Notes under the pieces: model-generated
Database searches by the model: none
Told to the model about the DNA's origin: nothing
The model's input: only the letters and a program-made list of their open reading frames with translations
Translations under genes and position numbers: made by a program
Assembly: GCA_014218235.1 (NCBI GenBank)
Contig: CM024758.1
Coordinates: 72,364,206-72,428,205 of the forward strand
DNA: 64,000 bases
Direction: 5' to 3'
Origin: Colocasia esculenta
Taxonomy: Eukaryota > Streptophyta > Magnoliopsida > Alismatales > Araceae
Shown: positions 1 to 10,003 of the stretch, piece by piece
Numbering within the stretch: the first letter of the stretch is position 1
Layout of the letters: each line of letters opens with the position of its first letter

Positions 1-34
1 TAATTATTATTTCAGTTATTTACAAGTAAATCTC

Positions 35-430
35 TCACAATTTACACATGCCTAATTCCCTTCTAAGAGATGTAAATCTCTCTTCGGGTAAGGCTTTTGT
101 GAAGATATCTGCTAACTGATTCTGAGTATCAATAAAAGAAATTTCTATATTACCATTAGCTACATGATCACGAATGAAATGATATCTAACCTCTATGTGT
201 TTTGTTCTTGAGTGCTGTACTGGATTTTTGGTTAGATTTATTGCACTTGTGTTGTCGCACAATAATGGAATTGTCTTGATCTGGAGTCCATAATCCTCAA
301 GTTGATGCTTAATTCATAGAAGTTGTGTACAACAACTTCCAGCAGCCACGTACTCAGCTTCAGCTGTAGACAGTGCCACTAAATTTTGTTTCTTTGAAGA
401 CCACGAGATCAGATATCCTGCAAGAAATTG
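35..430 (-). pseudogene. Copia RNase H, C-terminal part of pol
   Basis: Read on the minus strand, this is the end of a copia polyprotein. The RNase H hallmarks LSTAEAEY and CDNTSAINLTKNP are visible, followed by KHIEVRYHFIRD and the terminal DIFTKALP block shared by plant copia elements. A TGA stop interrupts the frame shortly after the AEAEY block, and the polyprotein ends at the stop near position 35. The segment joins the start of RT at about 430-455, so the RT core that should lie between them is missing. The enzyme would degrade the RNA strand during reverse transcription, but this copy cannot do so. Confidence 0.88.
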
Positions 431-1276
431 ACAACATCCACTGGTGCTTCATCCAATTTGTTCTTGAACACCCATTTGGTGCCCATCACTGGATGATCTG
501 ATGGTCTATGAACAAGTGACCACACATGGTTTCTCTTGAACTGATTCAGTTCATCTTGCATGGCTAAAATCCAAGATTCATCAGTAAGAGCTTCATTAAC
601 TGTCTTAGGCTCTATTTGTGAAACAAAAGCTAGATATTCACAAGAAATTACATTACCTCTGGTTCTTACCCCAACTGACGGATCACCAATGATGTTGTCT
701 AGAGGGTGATCTTTCTTATACCTCCATTCTTTTGGAAGATTATCATGAGATTTGTCCTTTTGTTGTAGGGCTTCCAAAGGTGGATTTTCCTTGTCCTCAA
801 TGGATGTATCCTTTAATATCTTAAACAAATTTTCTGCATCACCAACATCACTATCTTCTTCCTCTTTCAAGGAAGGGTTAGTTTCATCAAAAATAATGTG
901 CATTGATTGTTCAATTAACAAGGTACGCTTATTAAATACTCTATATCATTTAGGTTTAGAGGCATACCCCATGAAGATACCTTCATCTGATTTAGCATCT
1001 AACTTACCGAGGTCTTTCTTGTCATTGTTGTGGATGAAACATGGACATCCAAATGTCCTGAAATGACTGATCTTCGGCTTCTTTTCTTTGTATAGCTCAT
1101 ATGAAGCCTTCTTCAGGATTGGCCTGATCATGACTCGGTTGATGATATAACATGCTGTATTAACTGCTTCGGCCCAAAAATACCTTGGCAAATCATATTC
1201 TAATAGCATTGTCCTTGCCATGTCCAATAGAGTTCTGTTCTTTCTTTCAGCAACTCCATTTTGTTGAGGCGTCCTT
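431..1276 (-). pseudogene. Copia integrase C-terminal region and RT N-terminus
   Basis: The minus strand encodes the end of the integrase core with TPQQNGVAERKN (which holds the catalytic Glu), the FWAEAVNTACYIINR block and the domain after it, then an acidic linker, then the RT opening (ESWILAMQDEL and TKWVFKNKLDE). The RT breaks off after KNKLDE, where a deletion fuses it to RNase H sequence. A frame break lies between about 920 and 950. Removing the 1277-9673 insertion restores the reading frame into the integrase segment at 9674. Confidence 0.88.
1272..1276. repeat. Target-site duplication, left copy (tcctt)
   Basis: The five bases tcctt directly before the LTR at 1277 recur at 9674-9678 directly after the block ends. 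With one copy and the insert removed, the copia integrase frame is continuous. Confidence 0.9.
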
Positions 1277-4200
1277 TGTAAGGCCCTCAAATTTTGTCCT
1301 TTTATTTTGTTGTGTGTGTAGAATCGTGCTTGTGTGTAAATATCATGTATGCATATGTAGATATCTACGTACATATTAGCTAGGTGTACTTATGTATGCA
1401 TGTGTATGTTTAGATGTAATTGTTGTTTGTTTGCATGGTGTAGTAGTGTATACACTATACTATATTTATTGCATGTATATATATATATAGCATATATATG
1501 GTTTTCTGCATGGTTTAAGCTCTGGCCGAAAAGCAAATTGGCGTCAACATGGATGGACGTCCATGTTGAGTCAACGTCCATATCGATGGACGCCAGCTTT
1601 GAGGTAAACGGCCATGGATGTGGACGTCTACTTCTCTGATTTTTTGTGCACAGCAGACCCCGAAATTCCGGGTTGGGCTTGCTCACCGATTGGGGAGATG
1701 TCCCCAACGGCTCTCACCTCTCACATCAGTCCTGCGTGAGACATCAGGCCTTACCTTATAAACTTCATCCTTTACAACTTGGGAAAGCTCTCTTGGCTCT
1801 TTGCAAAGAGAGAAAACCCTAGCTGTGAGAGAACAAGAGAAGACTGAACTTTGGAGGCTTTGATCCGGCGATCAGAGGCTTCTTCCGGCGATCCACTACG
1901 TTAAGGAGGAAGTTTGGACATAGAGGAAGGCTTCCCCGACCCCGGCCTGCAGTGGAGATCAACCTAGAACCCGGAGCAAGAGGATTTTTGGAGGCTTCTT
2001 GGCACTGCCCAAGGAGAGCTTCAACAACCATTTTGATCCCTTTGGAGGTTTTTCTAAAGGCAAGTAACCCATCCCCGTGATGCATGTACATGTCCAATAG
2101 GTCTTAGGTATTTTATGGGATTTTACTCGTGTCCTGGATCCCCCACATTCACCCTTTCTTGGAGCTCGGTCTGTGTTTTTGCACAGACAGGAACTTAACG
2201 GCAAGATCACTTGCCGTTAATCTCTTCATTTGGCGGCAGACGATGATGCCGTTAACCCCTTTGAACGGCCAACCTTTGTCGTTTAGATCTTCAGGACAGA
2301 ACAGTGAGCTGTTCTTCCTTATATATGATTAAATTCCGAAGTTTTTCGCATGAGGATATATTGTAAATGTTATATGCTATGTATTATGAATGGTCGAATG
2401 CGTTGTGAGATTTTTTGAATTTCTGTAAATAGTATGAATGGTTACATTTATGAAAAATACATGTTAGATGAGACCTTGGTTGTGTTAGTCTACTGTTCAC
2501 ATGATTTGTGAGGAATTTGAATGCCATAATTTTTCTAGATCATGTGTATGATTTCAGTCCATGCTCTGCAAATTGGGAATTTTCTCATGATCATGTGATT
2601 TATTACAATTTCAGTAATGAAATTAGAAAGCATGTGTAGGGTCATGTAAAAATCACAGTAAATAATATGATATGACATAAATTCGGGAAAAAAATTTGTG
2701 ATAATGTACATGTTAGGTACAGGTCTGAGAACCATCAAATCTGACATTTATGTTGTGCTTCCATGATAACTGAATTATTAATGGCATGTGGTTGAATGTT
2801 TTATTTTCTGTAAATTTAATATAGTTCAGAAAAATATGAAAATTTGTATGAGTGGTCTGAAACCTGCAAACAGTGTGTGGTTAAATTTTCATGAGATTTG
2901 GGTAATATTAGGTTATATTGTGAAATTTCTATGTGAAAATGAGTTATTAATGCATGTTATCATGATTATGGTTTGATTATGTGTTTTCAACCTGATTAGT
3001 GTAAATTACTGAGTGTTTAAACTCTGTCAAATAGTAGCACCATGATTTAGGAAAACTGAACCATGTGCTTAATAGCGAAAACATAAGTGATGTGTAAATT
3101 GGTGAAATGTGTGTGTGTTAAAAATCGGAATGTGTAAAATGTGCCGTGTGTGACACTGCTTCCATAGAGGGCTGTGGAACTGTACCGTGGAAAGGTCCCC
3201 ATGGGAAGGTTCAATGTGTTAAGATCCTAAGGGCATTAGGATGAAATCCTGGAGGTGGACAAGTACCACTGGTTAGGGTGGAGATTACTTCTCCCGGTCT
3301 GCGCAGTACCAAGAGCCGTCACTGTGTTGCCTAGGTGGCGTCTATGTGTTATGTGATGTGAATGTGTCCTTTTAGTGGTGGTTTGGACTATGTGTCACGG
3401 CATCTAAATGTGAAAATGTGAATGTGTATATGTGCAAATTGTGTAGTGTGAACATGTGTATATGTGTAATGTGTAAAAGTAAACAATGTGAATGTGCAAA
3501 TGTGTAAACATGTGAAACAAATGTGTTAGAATGTGAAATTGTGATTCATGTTATGAAATGTGGATTCATGTCAAAACAGCAACCTTAATGTGTTTATAAT
3601 GGTGTTTTATATGTGCAAAAGTGTGTAGAATTCATGTTAGGGGTATTTCCTTCTTATGTGTGAGAATCTCATGCTAAATTTGCTATCATGTTGTAGTTAA
3701 TGTAAGTGTAGCTCTCATGTGAATGAATGAGTAGAAAGCATGCGGTAGGTATTTCATTTTGGATTGACCTAACCCATGTATCATGCGTAGTGAAATTAGT
3801 AGAAATATCATGATAGGTAGTTTTCTATTATTGTACAACCATGCTACAAGTTTTGATTAACGAATTGAATGAATGGCCTACGTGTGATGTATGCATGTAT
3901 GATGTGTATGGAGTTTACTTGTTGAGTCTTTAGACTCACTCTTGCTTCGGCGTACAGGTTTAGCAGGTGACCCTACTTCCTTGGAGGAGACCGTTGAGAG
4001 CGACTCCGAGCGAGGAGAGTAGAGTGTTGTGGAGTCACCATCATTGTACTTTCACTTTCATAGTATGTAAATGGAACTTAAGTATTTGGACGTATGTAAT
4101 TGTGGACAAACAATGAAATTTGAATTTTGTATTTCATTATGTGGACTTAGTTCCTTAAATTGCTATATGGATCATGTATGTTTAATGTGGATGATGAAAT

Positions 4201-4358
4201 GAAAAGACAGTGGTTCTTTTACTTCCGCTACTCTGTATTCATAATTGTGTACATCTCAATCATGTGTGTTAGTGATTGGGTAAATGTCCCACTGTGACGA
4301 GACTCACTATATCGACGTGGATTGGTATAATCGTACCGGTATAAGGAGGGTCGTCGCA
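1277..4358 (+). repeat. Chromovirus LTR, copy 1
   Basis: It starts tgtaaggccc and ends gtcgtcgca, followed by gagat and a tRNA-type primer site. The start matches 6121, where it directly follows a polypurine tract. A TATA candidate lies at 1756-1762. The second half (about 3000-3900) is very rich in atgtg and aatgtg words and has no open frame of note. By eye it differs from copy 2 by scattered substitutions and small indels only. Confidence 0.9.
1756..1762 (+). promoter_or_regulatory. TATA-box candidate in chromovirus LTR
   Basis: The motif ttataaa lies about 480 bp into the LTR and is conserved in the second copy (6597-6605). The next 100 bp resemble a transcribed leader. The position fits the U3/R border of a long LTR, but the start site is inferred. 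Confidence 0.5.
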
Positions 4359-4363
4359 GAGAT

Positions 4364-4375
4364 TGGTATCAAAGC
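4364..4375 (+). promoter_or_regulatory. Primer binding site, initiator tRNA-Met type
   Basis: tggtatcaaagc lies five bases after the LTR end. It differs by one base from tggtatcagagc, the usual plant initiator-Met primer site. Confidence 0.8.
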
Positions 4376-4548
4376 AACCGGTTGAGATTGTACATAAATA
4401 TACATAAGTCATCATCTCCATTACATGCTAAGTCTTTATAGAGTTGTCCACGTGTGTAGAGTTGATTAATAATGAATGAAAGATAGATAAGAAAGTGATT
4501 AAGGACTAAATAACGTAGTCTCTAATAGTGGCTAAATTACTGCAGCAT

Positions 4549-4765
4549 ATGGCTTCACGCGGTAGACGTGGTGGTATTCCTGCTCGTGAGGGTGAGCCAA
4601 GGCGTGAGGAGCAGACTGAGCAACAGGCCCCGGCCCTCAGGGTCCTATACTTCCCCCACCGCCACCTGTGGATTATGGGGTGTTTATGCAGGGTCTAGTG
4701 CAGGCCATGCAGACGTAGGCCCACACCCAGGCTGCACTCCAGGCTTAGATGGAGGCTCAGGTTGG
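4549..4765 (+). pseudogene. Gag N-terminal stub of the chromovirus
   Basis: The frame opens MASRGRRGGIPAREGEP and continues through a Glu/Gln-rich and Pro-rich stretch. A single-base shift is needed after about residue 30. Two codons expected to be CAG read TAG, which fits C-to-T decay. The same opening recurs at 9393. Only the first 70-80 residues remain. After it, 4766-4896 is non-coding and then the integrase begins, so most of gag and the first half of pol were deleted. Confidence 0.75.
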
Positions 4766-4896
4766 AATAATAAAATAAAGAGTAGTCTGTTTTATTTAAT
4801 TGCATGATGTTGTGTTGAATATGCATTGCTTGTTGTTTGTTGTAGCAGGCCCATGTTCCAGTTCCCCAGGCTCAGGACCATGGTGGACCCTCCATC

Positions 4897-6075
4897 ATGG
4901 AAAGATTCAAGAGAGATGTAGCGGATTATGTATCTAGGTGTCTAGTATGTCAGCAAGTGAAAGCCGAGCGGCAGCGACCATCTGGTCTCATGCAGAAGAT
5001 GGAAATCCCAGTATGGAAGTGGGAAGCTGTCACTATGGATTTTGTTTCGGGTTTGCCTCAATCTAGATGGGGTAATGACTCGATTTGGGTAGTCGTAGAT
5101 AGATTCTCGAAGACTGCACATTTCTTGCCTATGAAGAAGAAGCAGTCGGTAGAGAGCTTGGCTAGATTGTATGTCAGTAGCATCATTAGATTGCATGGTG
5201 TGCCGAAGTCGATCATTTCGGATCGAGATCCGAGATTTACTTCGAGATTGTGGAAGGGTCTTCAGGATGCTTTAGGTTCGGAGCTGAAGCTCAGTTCGGA
5301 GTTTCATCCCCAGACGGATGGACAGTCTGAGAGGACTATCCAAACGCTCGAGGATATGTTGAGAGCGTGTGTTCTGGATTGGAAGGATGATTGGGAGCGC
5401 CATTTACCTCTTGTGGAGTTCGCATATAACAACAGCTTTCATGCGAGTATTGGTATGGCTCCATTTGAGGCGTTATATGGAAGGCCTTGCAGATCTCCTT
5501 TATGTTGGGAGGAGACAGGTGATAGGCAGCTGATCGGTCCGGAGTTAGTCCAGGAGACTTTGGATAAGGTCCAGTTGATTAGGAAGAGGCTTGTTGCGGC
5601 ACAAGATAGGCAGAAGAGTTATACCGACAACAGGAGAAAGGATTTAGAGTTTGAGGTAGGTGAGCATGTCTTTTTGAAGATATCGCCTACTCGTGGTGTG
5701 GTTAGATTTGGCAGGCATAGCAAATTAAATCCCAGATTCATTGGCCCGTATGAGATTCTCAAACGTTTGGGCAACGTGGCATATGAGCTAGCTTTACCAC
5801 CGGCGTTAGCTAGTGTTCATCCCGTTTTCCACGTATCTATGCTCAGGAAGTATGTTCGAGATCCGTCTCATGTTATTAGTCACGAGCCAGTGGAGATCCA
5901 GCCAGATCTGTCATATGTGGAGCAACCAGTAGCTATTCTGGACCGGAAGGTTCAGCATCTCCGGAACAAGAGTATTACGTCGGTGAAGGTTCTATGGCGG
6001 AACTTCTCGCGAGAGGAGGCTACTTGGGAGCTTGAGGATGCGATGAGGAATAAGTATCCCCATTTGTTCGAGTAG
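4897..6075 (+). CDS. Integrase with C-terminal chromodomain (intact 392-residue frame)
   Basis: An unbroken frame encodes the chromovirus integrase. The CC half of the HHCC zinc finger is at Cys15 and Cys18; the HH half is lost. The catalytic triad reads Asp48 (in MDFVSGLP), Asp109 (in SDRDPRF) and Glu145 (in GQSERT), with the expected D-35-E spacing. The region from about 230 to 320 matches the integrase C-terminal domain, with GPYEIL and HPVFHVSMLRKY. Residues about 338-390 form a chromodomain, ending in the VLWRNF and ATWELED blocks. In the family this domain steers insertion to particular chromatin. ATG 4897 is only the first Met of what remains; the protein was once part of a polyprotein. 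Confidence 0.88.
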   Translation: MERFKRDVADYVSRCLVCQQVKAERQRPSGLMQKMEIPVWKWEAVTMDFVSGLPQSRWGNDSIWVVVDRFSKTAHFLPMKKKQSVESLARLYVSSIIRLHGVPKSIISDRDPRFTSRLWKGLQDALGSELKLSSEFHPQTDGQSERTIQTLEDMLRACVLDWKDDWERHLPLVEFAYNNSFHASIGMAPFEALYGRPCRSPLCWEETGDRQLIGPELVQETLDKVQLIRKRLVAAQDRQKSYTDNRRKDLEFEVGEHVFLKISPTRGVVRFGRHSKLNPRFIGPYEILKRLGNVAYELALPPALASVHPVFHVSMLRKYVRDPSHVISHEPVEIQPDLSYVEQPVAILDRKVQHLRNKSITSVKVLWRNFSREEATWELEDAMRNKYPHLFE

Positions 6076-6103
6076 TGTTGTTTAAACTTCGAGGATGAAG
6101 TTT

Positions 6104-6120
6104 CCTTAAGGGGGAGAGGG
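6104..6120 (+). promoter_or_regulatory. Polypurine tract before second LTR
   Basis: aagggggagaggg directly abuts the LTR start at 6121. This is the normal primer site for plus-strand DNA synthesis and fixes the LTR boundary. Confidence 0.85.
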
Positions 6121-9100
6121 TGTAAGGCCCTCAAATTTCGTCCTTTAATTTTGTTGTGTGTGTAGAATCGTGCTTGTGTGTAAATATCATGTATGCATAT
6201 GTATATATCTACGTACATATTAGCTAGGTGTACTTATGTATGCATGTGTATGTTTAGATGTAATTGTTGTTTGTTTGCATGGTGTAGTAGTGTATACACT
6301 ATACTATATATATTGCATGTATATATATATAGCGTATATATGGTTTTCTGCATGGTTTAAGCTCTGGCCGAAAAGAAAATTGGCGTCAACATGGATGGAC
6401 GTCCATGTTGAGTCAACGTCCATATCGATGGACGCCAGCTTTGAGGTAAACGGCCATGGATCTGGACGTCTACTTCTCTAATTTTCTGTGCACAGCAGAC
6501 CCCGAAATTCCGGGTTGGGCTTGCTCACCGATTGGGGAGATGTCCCCAACGGCTCTCACCTCTCCCATCAGTCCTGCGTGAGACATCAGGCCTTACCTTA
6601 TAAAACTTCATCCTTTGCAACTTGGGAAAGCTCTCTTGGCTCTTTGCAAAGAGAGAAAACCCTAGCTGTGAGAGAACAAGAGAAGACTGAACTTTGGCGG
6701 CTTTGATCCAGCGATCAGAGGCTTCTTCGGCGATCCATTGCGTCAAGGAGGAAGTCTGGACATAGAGGAAGGCTTCCCCGACCCCGGCCTGCAGTGGAGA
6801 TCAACCTAGAACCCGGAGCAAGATGATTTTTGGAGGCTTCTTGGCACTGCCCAAGGAGAGCTTCAACAACCATTTTGATCCCTTGGAGTTTTTCTAAAGG
6901 CAAGTAACCCATCCCCGTGATGCATGTACATGTCCAGTAGGTCTTAGGTATTTTATGGGATTTTACTCGTGTCTTGGATCCCCCACATTCACCCTTTCTT
7001 GGAGCTCGGTTTGTGTTTTTGCACAGACAGGAACATAACGGCAAGATCACTTGCCGTTAATCTCTTCATTTGGCGGCAGACGATGATGCCGTTAACCCCT
7101 TTGAACGGCCAACCTTTGTCGTTTAGTTCTTCAGGACAGAACAGTGAGCTGTTCTTCCTTATATATGATTAAATTCCGAAGTTTTTCGCATGAGGATATA
7201 TTGTAAACATTATATGCTATATATTATGAATGGTGGAATGCGTTGTGAGATTTTGTGAATTTCTATAAATAGTATGAATGGTTACATTTATGAAAAATGC
7301 ATGTTAGATGAGACCTTGGTTGTGTTAGTCTACTGTTCACATGATTTGTGAGGAATTTGAATGCCATAATTTTTCTAAACCATGTGTATGAATGTCAGTC
7401 CATGCTCTGCAAAATTGGGAATTTTCCCATGATCATGTGATTTATTACAATTTCAGTAATGAAATTAGAAAGCATGTGTAGGGTCATGTAAAAATCACAG
7501 TAAATAGTATGATGTGAGATAAATTTGGGAAAATTTTTTGTGATAATGTGCATGTTAGGTACAGGTCTGAGAACTATCAAATCTGACATTTATGTTGTGC
7601 TTCCATGATAACTGAATTATTAATTGCATGTGGTTGAATGTTTTATTTTCTTTAAATTTAATATAGTTCAGAAAAATATGAAAATTTGTATGAGTGGTCT
7701 GAAACCTTCAAACAATGTGTGGTTAAATTTTCATGAGATTTGGGTAACAGTAGGTTATATTGTGAAATTTCCATATGAAAATGAGTTATTAATGCATGTT
7801 ATCATGATTATGGTTTGATTATGTGTTTTCAACCTGATTAGTGTAAATTACTGAGTGTTTAAACTCTGTCAAATAGTAGCACCATGATTTAGGAAAACTG
7901 AACCATGTGCTTAATAGCGAAAACGTAAGTGATGTGTAAATTGGGTGAAATGTATGTGTGTTAAAAATCAGAATGTGTAAAATGTGCCGTGTGTGACACT
8001 GCTTCCATAGTGGGCTGTGGAACTGTACCGTGGAAAGGTCCCCACGGGAAGGTTCAATGTGTTAAGATCCTAAGGGCATTAGGATGAAATCCTGGAGGTG
8101 GACAAGTACCACTGGTTAGGGTGGAGATTACTTCTCCCGGTCTGCGCAGTACCAAGAGCCGTCACTGTGTTGCCTAGGTGGCGTCTATGTGTTATGTGAT
8201 GTGAATGTGTCCTTCTAGTGGTGGTTTGGACTATGTGTCACGGCATCTAAATGTGAAAATGTGAATGTGTATATGTGCAGATTGTGTAGTGTGAACATGT
8301 GTATATGTGTAATGTGTAAAAGTAAACAATGTGAATGTGCAAATGTGTAAACATGTGAAACAAATGTGTTAGAATGTGAAATTGTGATTCATGTTATGAA
8401 AATGTGGATTCATGTCAAAACAGCAACCTTAATGTGTTTATAATGGTGTTTTATATGTGCAAAAGTGTGTAGAATCCATGTTAGGAGTATTTCCTTCTTA
8501 TGTGTGAGAATCTCATGCTAAATTTACTATCATGTTGTAGTTAAATGTAAGTGTAGCTCTCATGTGAATGAATGAGTAGAAAGTATGCGGTAGGTATTTC
8601 ATTTTGGATTGACCTAAACCATGTATCATGCGTAGTGAAATTAGTAGAAATATCATGATAGGTAGTTTTCTATTATTGTACAACCATGCTACATGTTTTG
8701 ATTAACGAAATTGAATGAATGGTCTACGTGTGATGTATGCATGTATGATGTGTATGGAGTTTACTTGCTGAGTCTTTAGACTCACTCTTGCTTCGGCGTA
8801 CAGGTTTAGCAGGTGACCCTACTTCCTTGGAGGAGACTGTTGAGAGCGACTCCGAGCGAGGAGAGTAGAGTGTTGTGGAGTCACCATCATTGTACTTTCA
8901 CTTTCGTAGTATGTAAATGGAAATTAGTATTTGGAACGTATGTAATTGTGGACAAACAATGAAATTTGAATTTTGTATTTCATTATGTGGACTTAGTTCC
9001 TTAAATGCTATATGGATCATGTATGTTTAATGTGGATGATGAAATGAAAAGACAGTGGTTCTTTTACTTCCGCTACTCTGTATTCATAATTGTGTACATC

Positions 9101-9203
9101 TCAATCATGTGTGTTAGTGATTGGGTAAATGTCCCACTGTGACGAGACTCACTATACCGACGTGGATTTGTATAATCGTACCGGTATAAGGAGGGTCGTC
9201 GCA
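6121..9203 (+). repeat. Chromovirus LTR, copy 2
   Basis: This is a near-identical copy of 1277-4358, with the same start (tgtaaggccc), TATA candidate and end (gtcgtcgca). It is followed not by host DNA but by another primer site and gag start, so it acts as both the 3' LTR of the first unit and the 5' LTR of a second, truncated unit. Confidence 0.9.
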
Positions 9204-9673
9204 GAGATTGGTATCAAAACACCGGTTGAGATTGTACATAAATATACATAAGTCATCATCTCCATTACTTGCTAAGTCTTTATAGAGTTGTCCACGTGTG
9301 TAGAGTTGATTAATAATGAATGAAAGATAGATAAGAAAGTGATTAAGGACTAAATAACGTAGTCTCTAATAGTGGCTAAATTACTGCAGCATATGGCTTC
9401 ACGGGGTAGACGTGGTGGTATTCCTACTCGTGAGGGCGAGCCGAGGCGTGAGGAGCAGACTGAGCAACAGGCCCCGGCACCTCAGGGTCCTGTACTTCCC
9501 CCACAGGAAGTCGATCATTTCGGATCGAGATCCGAGATTTACTTCGAGATTGTGGAAGGGTCTTCAGGATGCTTTAGGTTCAGAGCTGAAGCTCAGTTCG
9601 GAGTTTCATCCCCAGACGGATGGACAGTCTACTGATTTAGTCCATTTAACATATTCTTATATGGGGCGTTACA
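9204..9673 (+). pseudogene. Second internal stub: primer site, gag start, integrase fragment, 43-bp tail
   Basis: The primer site is at about 9209-9220 and the gag Met at 9393. The gag frame runs into Pro-rich sequence (cttcccccac) and then jumps directly into integrase sequence matching 5203-5331. It stops after the GQS codons, and 9631-9673 is unlike the rest of the element. The tail ends ggggcgttaca, then the tcctt duplication follows. The first unit's gag is broken near the same Pro-rich point. Confidence 0.8.
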
Positions 9674-10003
9674 TCCTTGGTGCTGAAAAATTGTGCTCTA
9701 TGTCTTGATCATCACAAAACTTAGCAAATCTCTCATTCTGGAATTCTCCTCCATGGTCCGATCGAATGCTGATAATACTATACTTTTATCTTTCTGTACC
9801 TTCTTGCTGAAGCTTACAAAACTGTCAAAAGTATCATCTTTGTGTCCTAGAAAGAAACCCATGTGAGCCTGGAGTAATCATCTACTATAACAACCCAAAA
9901 TTCTTTCCTCCAAGACTTGTGGTTCTCATTGGCCCAAATAAATCCATATGTAAGATTTCTAAGGTTTTAAGGTTGTTACCACAGTCTTCGACTTGAAGGA
10001 TGA
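9674..10003 (-). pseudogene. Copia element 1, integrase core segment
   Basis: The minus strand carries the integrase central domain: the MDLFGPM block near 9925-9955, then the catalytic-Asp region IRSDHGGEFQNE near 9735-9770, and DIEHNFSAP at the left edge. One single-base frame shift lies between about 9955 and 9985. The segment is continuous in sequence with 1-1276 on one side and with 14114 onward on the other once the inserts are removed. Confidence 0.85.

Larger units (their letters stand above)
1277..9673 (+). mobile_element. Compound Ty3/gypsy chromovirus (LTR-internal-LTR-internal stub)
   Basis: Two nearly identical LTRs of about 3.08 kb (1277-4358 and 6121-9203) enclose a shortened internal region with an intact integrase-chromodomain frame. 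After the second LTR a second primer site and gag start appear, then an integrase fragment, then a 43-bp tail ending ggggcgttaca. The whole block has a tcctt duplication on both sides, so its outer limits are well defined. The chromodomain marks a chromovirus, and Tekay/Del is the likely clade. Gag C-terminus, protease, RT and RNase H are missing from both internal regions, so the element depended on others. Confidence 0.88.

Noticed and set aside
3000..3900. Possible telomere-like or minisatellite sequence rich in atgtg words
   Set aside because: No regular period, and the same sequence recurs in the second LTR. It is part of the chromovirus LTR.
4364..4375. tRNA gene fragments at primer sites (also 13856, 20478, 22245, 44502)
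   Set aside because: Only 12-19 bases match tRNA 3' ends, each right next to an LTR. They are primer sites, not tRNA genes.
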